DNA from: Veillonella sp.
GTDB lineage: Bacteria; Bacillota; Negativicutes; Veillonellales; Veillonellaceae
DNA: 7,796 nucleotides
NCBI RefSeq assembly: GCF_019414865.1
Contig: NZ_DXLG01000073.1
Span: 1 to 7,796, forward strand
Direction: 5' to 3'
The position numbers and the translations under genes are program-made. The notes under the pieces were generated by a model. That model ran no database searches and had not been told where the DNA came from. It was given only the letters and a program-made list of their open reading frames with translations. Shown piece by piece: positions 1 to 6,900 of the stretch; position 1 is the stretch's first letter, and every line of letters starts with the position of its first letter.

Positions 1-5
1 GAGCA

Positions 6-28
6 AACCACCCGTTTTACGGGTGGTT
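6..28 (+). terminator. Terminator-like hairpin of the upstream transcript
   Basis: A perfect 9-bp stem (AACCACCCG, 6-14, against CGGGTGGTT, 20-28) encloses a 5-base loop TTTTA. A moderately T-rich stretch (TTCTGATTTTATCATTTT) follows from 27. The GC-rich stem and tight loop fit an intrinsic terminator for a gene ending to the left of the window. The T tract is interrupted, so termination may be incomplete. On the opposite strand the tail is poorer (TTTGCTC), which makes the + direction more likely. Confidence 0.7.
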
Positions 29-81
29 CTGATTTTATCATTTTACCTATATCGAATAATTCCTATTAAAATTACCAGAAT

Positions 82-108
82 TTTACGATTTTATGAGTGT
101 TTTATGAT
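82..108 (+). promoter_or_regulatory. Possible promoter for the metallopeptidase gene and downstream genes
   Basis: TATGAT (103-108) matches five of six bases of a sigma-70-type -10 box. TTTACG (82-87) matches four of six -35 bases but leaves a short 15-base spacer. Transcription would start near 115, giving almost no 5' leader before the ATG at 121. A weaker alternative is TTTACC (42-47), a 17-base spacer and TATTAA (65-70), which would give a leader of about 45 bases. The region is very AT-rich, so chance matches are expected. A promoter somewhere in 30-115 is likely because a terminator precedes it; the exact boxes are a guess. Confidence 0.3.
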
Positions 109-120
109 AAAATAAAAGGT

Positions 121-864
121 ATGAATACTTCAACAACTAGGTCTATTACCTATAATGGCGACAGAATTGAATATGAGTTAACCATCAAGCGTGTGAAGAA
201 CATGAACATGCGCATTACAAAGGATGGTGTGATCCATGTGTCGGCGAATGCCTATGTGCCGGATTATAGGGTGGACAAGTTTGTTATCGAGAATATGCCC
301 TTCATTGAGCGGGCTCGTTACAAGATTGATGCATTGAATGCCAAGCGCGTCGATGCGTTGCAGTATGTGAATGGTGAAAGCTTATCAATCCTCGGCATTC
401 CTGTTACGTTGCGCCTAGTTGAGCAGGACGGAAAGCCTCATATCGGTTTTGACGGAAAAGCCATTCTTACTATGGTAGTGCCTCGTGGAACAACCTTTGA
501 AGCAAAGCATAAATTAATGCAAAGTTATTGGCGTAATTTAGGGGAGAAGGTCTTTGTCCATTGGGCAAAGGTCGTGTATCAGCGCTTTCACAAGGCAGGT
601 ATTGATGTGCCTATGCCAACCATAAAACAGCAGCGCATGAAGAGCCGTTGGGGTTCTTGTACGCCAGCGAAGCAACTCATTAAGATGAACACTCGTTTAT
701 TAGAGGGGCCACAGGCGTATATTGAGTACGTTATGGTTCATGAGTTTGCTCATTTTAAATATTTAGACCATTCCAAGAACTTTCACAATCTAGTGGCACA
801 GTTTTTGCCAGATTGGAAGGCTCGTAAGAAGTCATTGAACGTGTATTTTGCTCATCGCCCTTAA
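121..864 (+). CDS. YgjP/DUF45-type zinc metallopeptidase (M48-like)
   Basis: A predicted cytoplasmic zinc-dependent peptidase of the YgjP/WLM-related DUF45 family; the substrates of this family are largely unknown. Counting from the ATG at 121, the protein has 247 residues. The N-terminal half is a beta-rich region that includes IEYELTIKRVKNMNMRI. The family signature RWGSC lies at 176-180. It is followed by a conserved Asn/Leu stretch and the zinc motif HEFAH at 207-211, with His207 and His211 as ligands, Glu208 as the catalytic base, and His217 (in DHS) as the likely third ligand. No signal peptide or membrane segment is seen. The start is uncertain. The frame stays open to a GTG at 97, which would add eight residues, but no ribosome site precedes that GTG and the family's conserved sequence begins after 121. 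The ATG at 121 has AAAAGG only one base upstream, which is unusually close. The stop is 12 bases before dnaE. Family assignment is secure; function is not. Confidence 0.88.
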   Translation: MNTSTTRSITYNGDRIEYELTIKRVKNMNMRITKDGVIHVSANAYVPDYRVDKFVIENMPFIERARYKIDALNAKRVDALQYVNGESLSILGIPVTLRLVEQDGKPHIGFDGKAILTMVVPRGTTFEAKHKLMQSYWRNLGEKVFVHWAKVVYQRFHKAGIDVPMPTIKQQRMKSRWGSCTPAKQLIKMNTRLLEGPQAYIEYVMVHEFAHFKYLDHSKNFHNLVAQFLPDWKARKKSLNVYFAHRP

Positions 865-872
865 AGGAGGTG
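863..872 (+). promoter_or_regulatory. Very strong dnaE ribosome binding site overlapping the upstream stop
   Basis: AAAGGAGGTG is a ten-base match to the complement of the 16S rRNA 3' end, and it lies four bases before the dnaE ATG at 877. It shares its first two A's with the TAA stop of the metallopeptidase gene. Ribosomes finishing the first gene would therefore release on the dnaE start site, which argues for co-transcription and probable translational coupling. It fixes the dnaE start with confidence. Confidence 0.85.
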
Positions 873-876
873 TACC

Positions 877-3800
877 ATGCAGCCATTTGTACATTTACAT
901 AGTCATACTGAGTTTAGTTTGCTGGACGGCATCAGTCGTTTGCCTGACATGGTACGTCGTGCGAAGGAGTTAAATCAGCCGGCCCTTGCCATCACAGACC
1001 ATGGCAATATGTATGCAGCCATTTATTTTTATAAGGAATGTGTAGCACAAGGCATTAAACCGATTATTGGGTGTGAAGTATATGTAACGGAACATAGCCG
1101 CCTTGATAAGCCGGAAGGTCGTAGCCGTGAACGTTTGAAACATCTAATTCTATTAGCAGAGACTATGGAAGGGTATCGAAATCTCGTAAAAATCGTGTCG
1201 AAAGCCTCTACTGAAGGTTTTAATTATAAGCCACGTGCAGACCGAGATTTATTGCGCCAATACAGCAAGGGGATAATTGCCCTCAGTGCATGTATTCAGG
1301 GAGAGATCCCTCAGTATATTTTGCAAGATAATATGGAAGGCGCGAAGCGTTCCATCGAATGGTATATCGAGACGTACGGGAAGGATAATTTCTTCTTAGA
1401 AATCCAAAATCATGGCTTGCCGGAGGAGGCAAAGGCTCAAGAGGAGCTCATTAAGCTCAGCAAGGAATACGGTCTTGGCATTGTAGCCTCTAATGACTTC
1501 CACTATGTCTTAAAAGAGGATGCGGACGCGCAAGATATTAAGGTATGTATTTCTACAGGCCGACGTCGTGCTGAGGTAGACCGCTTAAAGTTCCCTAATG
1601 ATGAGTTCTACTTGAAATCTGGGGATGAGATGGCAGAGCTATTTGGACATATTCCGGGTGCCATCGAAAATACTTTAAAAATTGCAGACCGCTGCAATGT
1701 AGAGTTTAATTTTGACGAACATCACTTGCCGCACTTTGATGTGCCAGAAGGGGAAACGTCTAAAACCTATTTACGTAAGGTTTGTGAACGAGAAATTCCA
1801 CGCCTCTATGGGGAGACATCTGAAGAGTTACAAAAACGCCTTGACTATGAACTAGATGTTATTGGCACCATGGGCTTTGAGGATTACTTCCTCATCGTAT
1901 GGGATTATGTACGCTATGCCCGTGAGCATGATATTTTAGTAGGTCCTGGTCGTGGCTCTGCGGCGGGTTCTGTGGTTGCCTATCTATTAGGCATTACAGG
2001 CCTTGATCCATTGAAATATGATTTGCTCTTTGAACGGTTCTTAAATCCAGAGCGGGTAAGCATGCCCGATATCGATATTGACTTCTGCTATGAAAAGCGT
2101 GGTCAAGCCATCGAATATGTGACTCGTAAATACGGTCAAGCTCGTGTGTCCCAGATTATTACCTTTGGTACTGAAGCGGCTCGTGCCGTTATTCGTGACG
2201 TGGGTCGTGTGCTGGACTTGCCTCTAGCGGAAGTAAACCGCATTGCTAAGATGATTCCCAACGAACTAGGGATTACCTTAGATAAGGCACTGCAAGGCAA
2301 GGAGTTAAAAGCTTTATACGAAGCTGATTCAAACGTTAAAGAGTTATTTGATTTTGGTAAAAAGTTAGAAGGGATTGCGCGGAACTCGTCTACTCATGCG
2401 GCGGGCGTCGTAATTTCTGCAGACCCTCTAGATGACCACGTACCGGTACAAAATGCCAATGATGAAGGCTTTGTAACGCAGTACGATAAGGATAATATCG
2501 AGGAATTAGGCCTTTTAAAGATGGACTTCTTGGGCCTCCGTACCTTAACGGTTATGGGGGATGCCTTAAAGCTCATCAAGGCGAATCGTGGTATCGACCT
2601 CGATTTAGATGCTATTCCACTCGATGACAAGGCAGCTTGTGATATCCTCACAAAGGGCGATACATCTGGTGTATTCCAGCTCGAATCAGAAGGTATCACT
2701 AAGCTCGTTATGGACCTTAAGCCTGAGCATTTTGAGGACTTAATTCCATTGGTAGCCTTATACCGTCCAGGGCCATTGGGCTCTGGCATGGTAGCGGACT
2801 TTATCGACCGCCGTCACGGTAAAAAAGAGGTTACCTATTTACATCCTATCTTGGAACCGATTTTGAAAGATACCTTTGGGGTAATCTTGTACCAAGAACA
2901 GGTTATGCAGATTGCATCCGCCATGGGCGGCTTCTCCCTTGGTCAAGCGGACTTAATGCGCCGCGCCATGGGTAAGAAAAAGGAATCTGTTCTAAAGGCG
3001 CAGCGCGAATCCTTTATTCAAGGTTCCATTAATAATGGTATTGAAGAGTCCATTGCGAACGAAGTATTTGATTTGCTCGTATACTTCGCGGGCTATGGCT
3101 TTAATAAATCACATAGTGCGGCCTATGCGTACATCGCGTACCAAACAGCGTACTTGAAGGCTCACTATTTCCCTGAATTCATGGCTGCTACCATGACGAG
3201 CTTCATGCAGAACATGCAAAAATTGACGTACTATATCAATGCTTGTAAGAAGCACAATGTTAAGGTACTTGGCCCAGATATTAACTATTCTGAGCGCAGC
3301 TTTGCCGTGCAAGGTGATGCCATTCGCTTCGGCCTTGGAGGTATAAAAAACGTAGGGGACAATGCCATCGATCGCTTAATTACTGAGCGTAATGAACACG
3401 GTCTTTACACGGATATCGGGGACTTCTGCAAACGTGTTGATAATAAGGTTGTTAATAAACGACTTCTTGAAAGTCTCATTCGTTGTGGTGCTATGGATGG
3501 GTTCAAGGAAAACAGAAATCAATTATTGCACATGTATGAAAGTGCTCAAGCCGTAGGTGCTAAAGAGCAAAAGGATGCCGCTATGGGCACCATGAGTCTC
3601 TTTGGCGATATAGAGGAGTCCGTCGACTTCATCCCTGTACCGAATGTGGAGGATTTATCGGAAGACGATAAATTAAAGGATGAAAAGGAATATACTGGCT
3701 TTTACATTACAGGCCATCCATTGCAAGGCTATGCTAAGGAATTAGAGGGCCTCTTTGAGCTGGGTGCTCTCGTAGAAAATCCAGAGCAGTATGACGGTCA

Positions 3801-4284
3801 AACCATTACCTTTGGCGGTTTGATTGAAAATAAGACGGACCGTATGACAAGACGAAATGAGGTTATGTCCATTCTTCGCATCGAAGATTACTCTGGTGCG
3901 GCCAACGTAGTGGCATTCCCTAAGGTTTTTAGTCAAAGTCAACAGTTCCTTGCGGTCGATATGATCGTTAAGGTAAAAGGCCGCGTTGATGCGGATGAAA
4001 AGGGTGTGCAAATTATTGCAGACCGCATTATGCCGTTAAAGGTAAACTATAGTCAGGCTAAGCATGTGGCTATTCATATTTATAGTCAATATGACACGCC
4101 AGAAAATAGTGAAGCCTTAAAACGGCTGTTAACAAACACCGCAGGCTCTGTGCCAACATCACTATATTTGCACCGTCAACGGAAGCGCATTAACTTGCCA
4201 CCGAACATGTGCTTTGACCCTAGCGATGAATCCATCAAGGCTATTGAAGCTATATTAGGTGACGGCTCTGTAGAGGTGCAATAA
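877..4284 (+). CDS. dnaE: DNA polymerase III alpha subunit (replicative C-family polymerase)
   Basis: Catalytic subunit of the replicative DNA polymerase III; extends primed DNA at the fork. It is 1135 residues long, within the normal range for DnaE, with no intein or frameshift. Domains in order: the PHP domain (about 4-265), opening with HLHSHTEFSLLDG at 6-18 and carrying TDHG, GCE and SNDFH metal-site motifs; the polymerase palm with GPGRGSAAGS from 356; the catalytic PDIDIDF at 397-403 (Asp398 and Asp400); and the third catalytic Asp550 in KMDFLGLRTL. The fingers follow, then a helix-hairpin-helix region (about 819-880), a degenerate clamp-binding motif TMSLF (905-909), an OB fold (about 975-1060) and a short C-terminal domain. 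The PHP metal ligands look complete, unlike those of E. coli DnaE. If the host also has PolC, as Firmicutes usually do, this could be the accessory lagging-strand enzyme; the window cannot tell. Identity is essentially certain. Confidence 0.98.
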   Translation: MQPFVHLHSHTEFSLLDGISRLPDMVRRAKELNQPALAITDHGNMYAAIYFYKECVAQGIKPIIGCEVYVTEHSRLDKPEGRSRERLKHLILLAETMEGYRNLVKIVSKASTEGFNYKPRADRDLLRQYSKGIIALSACIQGEIPQYILQDNMEGAKRSIEWYIETYGKDNFFLEIQNHGLPEEAKAQEELIKLSKEYGLGIVASNDFHYVLKEDADAQDIKVCISTGRRRAEVDRLKFPNDEFYLKSGDEMAELFGHIPGAIENTLKIADRCNVEFNFDEHHLPHFDVPEGETSKTYLRKVCEREIPRLYGETSEELQKRLDYELDVIGTMGFEDYFLIVWDYVRYAREHDILVGPGRGSAAGSVVAYLLGITGLDPLKYDLLFERFLNPERVSMPDIDIDFCYEKRGQAIEYVTRKYGQARVSQIITFGTEAARAVIRDVGRVLDLPLAEVNRIAKMIPNELGITLDKALQGKELKALYEADSNVKELFDFGKKLEGIARNSSTHAAGVVISADPLDDHVPVQNANDEGFVTQYDKDNIEELGLLKMDFLGLRTLTVMGDALKLIKANRGIDLDLDAIPLDDKAACDILTKGDTSGVFQLESEGITKLVMDLKPEHFEDLIPLVALYRPGPLGSGMVADFIDRRHGKKEVTYLHPILEPILKDTFGVILYQEQVMQIASAMGGFSLGQADLMRRAMGKKKESVLKAQRESFIQGSINNGIEESIANEVFDLLVYFAGYGFNKSHSAAYAYIAYQTAYLKAHYFPEFMAATMTSFMQNMQKLTYYINACKKHNVKVLGPDINYSERSFAVQGDAIRFGLGGIKNVGDNAIDRLITERNEHGLYTDIGDFCKRVDNKVVNKRLLESLIRCGAMDGFKENRNQLLHMYESAQAVGAKEQKDAAMGTMSLFGDIEESVDFIPVPNVEDLSEDDKLKDEKEYTGFYITGHPLQGYAKELEGLFELGALVENPEQYDGQTITFGGLIENKTDRMTRRNEVMSILRIEDYSGAANVVAFPKVFSQSQQFLAVDMIVKVKGRVDADEKGVQIIADRIMPLKVNYSQAKHVAIHIYSQYDTPENSEALKRLLTNTAGSVPTSLYLHRQRKRINLPPNMCFDPSDESIKAIEAILGDGSVEVQ

Positions 4285-4291
4285 TAAATAG

Positions 4292-4348
4292 CTTTCACCA
4301 ACATTACTACAATAAGAAGTGAAAGATTCAATATAGAAATTACTTTCA
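4292..4348 (+). promoter_or_regulatory. Competing inverted repeats in the dnaE-pyk gap
   Basis: CTTTCAC (4292-4298) is the perfect inverse of GTGAAAG (4319-4325). The inner six bases TGAAAG (4320-4325) can instead pair with CTTTCA (4343-4348), which ends one base before the pyk ribosome site at 4350-4355. The two pairings exclude each other. A TACAAT sequence (4308-4313), five of six for a -10 box, lies in the centre of the first repeat but has no good -35 box at the right distance. The region could be a regulator's operator, an RNA switch affecting pyk translation, or chance in AT-rich DNA. The stems are short and no T tract follows, so it is not a normal terminator. Confidence 0.3.
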
Positions 4349-4349
4349 T

Positions 4350-4355
4350 AGGAGG
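4350..4355 (+). promoter_or_regulatory. pyk ribosome binding site
   Basis: AGGAGG lies four bases before the ATG at 4360 and supports that start. It directly follows the CTTTCA arm of the inverted repeats described for this gap, so folding there could affect access to it. Confidence 0.8.
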
Positions 4356-4359
4356 AAAG

Positions 4360-6108
4360 ATGAAACGTACAAAAATCGTATGTACTGTAGGTCCGGGAAC
4401 GGATAAATTTGGTATCTTAGAAGATATGATGCGAGCGGGCATGAACGTGGCTCGTTTTAATTTCTCTCACGGATCTCATGAAGAGCAAGCAGAGCGCATG
4501 CAAATGGTGCGCGATGCGGCGATGATTGTTAATAAACCAATCGCATTATTGCTCGATACGAAAGGCCCTGAGGTTCGTCTTGGCCTATTTAAAGAGGGGA
4601 AGGTATTCCTTGAGGCAGGTCAACAATTCACGTTGACTACGGATGATGTGGAAGGCACAAAAGAGATTAGCTCCGTCAACCACAAAGGTCTTGTAAGTGA
4701 TGTGTCCGTAGGGGATAAAATTTTATTGGCCGATGGTCTTGTAACACTTACTATCGATGCTATCGAAGGTAATAATATCATTACCACAGTTCAAAACAGC
4801 GGTGAAATCGGTAATCGTAAACGCGTGGCTGTGCCAGGCGTAGCGCTTAGCTTGCCACCTGTATCTGAACAGGATGAAGCGGACTTGCGCTTTGGCTGTC
4901 AACAGGGTGTAGACTTTGTAGCCGCATCCTTTATGCAACGCGGTAAAGACATTGTAGCCATCCGCCGCATCCTTGAGTCTGAGAAAAAAGATATCAAGAT
5001 TATTGCAAAAATTGAAAATGCTGAAGGCGTAAAAAACATCGATGAAATTTTGGACGTAGCAGATGGCCTCATGGTTGCTCGCGGTGACCTCGGTGTAGAA
5101 ATCCCTGCCGAAGAGGTACCAGTACTTCAAAAAATGATGATCGAAAAATGTAATGACTTGGGTAAACCAGTTATTACGGCAACCCAAATGCTAGAGTCCA
5201 TGATTCAAAATCCACGTCCTACACGGGCGGAAGCAAGTGACGTAGCCAATGCCATCTTAGATGGTACGGATGCGATCATGTTGTCTGGTGAAACTGCAAA
5301 TGGTGCTTACCCAGTAGAGGCGGTTACGACTATGACTCGCATTGCTGAGGTAACAGAACAAGCTGCTATTTACGATAGTAAAAGTCGTGCTCGTCAAGAT
5401 GTGGATATGACGACTACCAGTGCTGTATGTTTAGCAAGCGTGCGCATCGCTCAAAACCTTGGGGCAGCTGCTATTTTGACATGTACTGAATCTGGTCATA
5501 CTGCAATTAGCACTGCTCGACATCGTCCGGCTTGCAAAATTATTGCTGTAACACCGCATGAAGAAACAATTCGCCGCATGCAATTATGCTGGGGCGTAGA
5601 GGCTATTAAAGGTCATGAAATCGTTAACTCTGATGAAATGGTTAAACAAGCGATTACAGGTGCTCTTGGCACAGGTGCCATTGAGTCTGGTGACTTAGTT
5701 GTGGTAACGGCTGGCGTACCATCTGGTGCGACAGGGACTACAAATATGATTCGCGTTCATATTGCGGGGCAAGTACTCTTATCTGGCAATGGTATTTTGC
5801 GTAAATCCGTTACAGGCACTGTATTCATTGCTGCTAATCATAAGGGCAATTATGAAAGCTTCAAAGACGGCGACATCCTTGTGGTGGGGACAATGGAGCC
5901 TGAATTAATGGCAATTGCTAAACGTGCAGGCGGCATTATCGCTGTTGAAGACGGTTATACCTCTGACAGTGCTATTGCTGGCATTACCTATGGTATTCCT
6001 GTAATTTTAGGTGCTAAAAACGCTCATGACGTACTTCTTGAAGGTCAAGAGGTAACAATCGACGGTGAACGTGGTAAGGTATTTGCTGGCATTGCTAATG
6101 CTCGATAG
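4360..6108 (+). CDS. pyk: Pyruvate kinase with C-terminal PEP-utiliser-like domain
   Basis: Converts phosphoenolpyruvate and ADP to pyruvate and ATP, the last step of glycolysis, in the cytoplasm. The 582 residues are longer than the roughly 470 of E. coli pyruvate kinase because of an extra C-terminal domain also known from Bacillus. The order is a TIM barrel (1 to about 345) interrupted by the B domain (about 70-168), then the pyruvate kinase C domain (about 355-475), then the mobile PEP-utiliser-like domain (about 485-582). Active-site residues are present: Arg32, Asn34 and Ser36 in ARFNFSHG; Lys217 and Glu219 in AKIENAEG; Asp243 in ARGDLGVEIP; and Thr275 in TATQMLESM. The kinase core should therefore be active. 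In the extra domain the usual Thr-Ser-His motif reads TSDSA (534-538), so the His is replaced by Asp536. The gene follows dnaE with a 75-base gap; pfkA, often found between these genes in Firmicutes, is absent here. Identification is very secure. Confidence 0.97.
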   Translation: MKRTKIVCTVGPGTDKFGILEDMMRAGMNVARFNFSHGSHEEQAERMQMVRDAAMIVNKPIALLLDTKGPEVRLGLFKEGKVFLEAGQQFTLTTDDVEGTKEISSVNHKGLVSDVSVGDKILLADGLVTLTIDAIEGNNIITTVQNSGEIGNRKRVAVPGVALSLPPVSEQDEADLRFGCQQGVDFVAASFMQRGKDIVAIRRILESEKKDIKIIAKIENAEGVKNIDEILDVADGLMVARGDLGVEIPAEEVPVLQKMMIEKCNDLGKPVITATQMLESMIQNPRPTRAEASDVANAILDGTDAIMLSGETANGAYPVEAVTTMTRIAEVTEQAAIYDSKSRARQDVDMTTTSAVCLASVRIAQNLGAAAILTCTESGHTAISTARHRPACKIIAVTPHEETIRRMQLCWGVEAIKGHEIVNSDEMVKQAITGALGTGAIESGDLVVVTAGVPSGATGTTNMIRVHIAGQVLLSGNGILRKSVTGTVFIAANHKGNYESFKDGDILVVGTMEPELMAIAKRAGGIIAVEDGYTSDSAIAGITYGIPVILGAKNAHDVLLEGQEVTIDGERGKVFAGIANAR

Positions 6109-6132
6109 TTTTAGTAAAAGATAATTAAATAT

Positions 6133-6140
6133 AAGGAGGG
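6133..6140 (+). promoter_or_regulatory. Ribosome binding site of the Bax inhibitor-1 family gene
   Basis: AAGGAGGG lies five bases before the ATG at 6146 and decides that start. The 37-base gap after pyk holds no hairpin or clear promoter, so this gene is probably read through from pyk. Confidence 0.8.
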
Positions 6141-6145
6141 ATAGT

Positions 6146-6889
6146 ATGAATCCATATAATGTAACAGGACCTAGTAATTCTCAAGTTGCTCAGGTTGAAA
6201 GTATTGTATCCCAACGTTTGAAGGGGTCCTTCTTGTGGATGGTTGTAGGTTTGCTTACAACTATTGGTGTTGGCTTTGCTGCATTAGCAAATCCAAACTG
6301 GCTACGCTTTGCATACGAAAACTTTAATATTATTCTATTAGTTGAATTAGGCGTAGTATTCCTATTTAGTGCTCGTGCGTATACGGCCAATGTTATGACT
6401 TTAAAAGGCATGTTCTTCCTCTATAGTGCATTGAATGGTCTTACATTGACACTTATATCCTTGAGATATAATGTATTTGAAGTAGTTATTCCAGCGTTAA
6501 TCGGCACGTTAGCGTTCTTCATTGGCTTTGCCGTGGTAGGGGCTACTACGAAACGTAATTTGTCATCCCTAACACCATATGTAATGGCTGCCTTACTTGG
6601 TATGATCATCGTATCTTTTGTGATGATAGGGGCTCGTTATTTTAACTGGGCTGTACTTAGTGGCTTTAGCGACACTGTTAGCTTAGTTCTAGGTTATGTA
6701 GGGGTTGTAGTATTCTCCATCTTTACAGCTATCGATGTGAACCGCATTAAAAATAATGTGACACAAGTAGCGCTCTTGGAGGATGAAACCATTTTAGACC
6801 GCATTGAAATCACAGGTGCTTTGAGCCTATACTTAGATTTCATTAACTTATTCTTATCCTTATTGCGCATCTTTGGTAATAAGCGATAA
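6146..6889 (+). CDS. Bax inhibitor-1 (TMBIM) family membrane protein
   Basis: An integral inner-membrane protein of the BI-1/YccA/YetJ family. The best-studied bacterial member, Bacillus YetJ, is a pH-sensitive calcium leak channel; other members interact with membrane proteases, and the true role of most is unknown. The 247 residues hold about seven hydrophobic helices, near 27-48, 59-79, 84-105, 110-133, 142-163, 172-196 and 222-243. A short polar N-terminus rich in Asn, Ser and Gln precedes them. Two family-conserved acidic positions are visible: Asp197 in FTAIDVNRI after helix six and Asp231 in LYLDFINLFL in the last helix. These are the candidates for the di-aspartyl pH-sensing pair described for YetJ. 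There is no cleavable signal peptide, and the length is typical for the family. The LysR gene follows after 11 bases and may share the transcript. Family assignment is strong; calcium transport is inferred from homologues only. Confidence 0.9.
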   Translation: MNPYNVTGPSNSQVAQVESIVSQRLKGSFLWMVVGLLTTIGVGFAALANPNWLRFAYENFNIILLVELGVVFLFSARAYTANVMTLKGMFFLYSALNGLTLTLISLRYNVFEVVIPALIGTLAFFIGFAVVGATTKRNLSSLTPYVMAALLGMIIVSFVMIGARYFNWAVLSGFSDTVSLVLGYVGVVVFSIFTAIDVNRIKNNVTQVALLEDETILDRIEITGALSLYLDFINLFLSLLRIFGNKR

Positions 6890-6895
6890 AAGGAG
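6889..6895 (+). promoter_or_regulatory. Ribosome binding site of the LysR gene, touching the upstream stop
   Basis: AAAGGAG starts on the last base of the TAA stop (6887-6889) of the membrane-protein gene and lies five bases before the ATG at 6901. The arrangement implies that the two genes are co-transcribed and possibly coupled in translation. Confidence 0.75.
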
Positions 6896-6900
6896 ATTGT

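Noticed and set aside
2394..2789. A 131-codon open frame on the minus strand inside dnaE
   Set aside because: It lies wholly inside the strongly conserved DnaE frame, has no ribosome site or family resemblance, and is Ser/Pro-rich as expected of an antisense shadow.
4723..5187. A 154-codon minus-strand open frame inside pyk
   Set aside because: It is the antisense of the conserved pyruvate kinase barrel, including its active site; the Phe/Tyr/Cys-rich composition is typical of a shadow frame.
5815..6108. The C-terminal extension of pyruvate kinase as a novel fusion
   Set aside because: This extra domain is well known in Bacillus and Clostridium pyruvate kinases; only its His-to-Asp change is unusual.
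6103..6130. A possible terminator after pyk
   Set aside because: Only a trivial TTTTAGTAAAAG near-palindrome is present, without a GC stem or T tract, so termination there is not supported.
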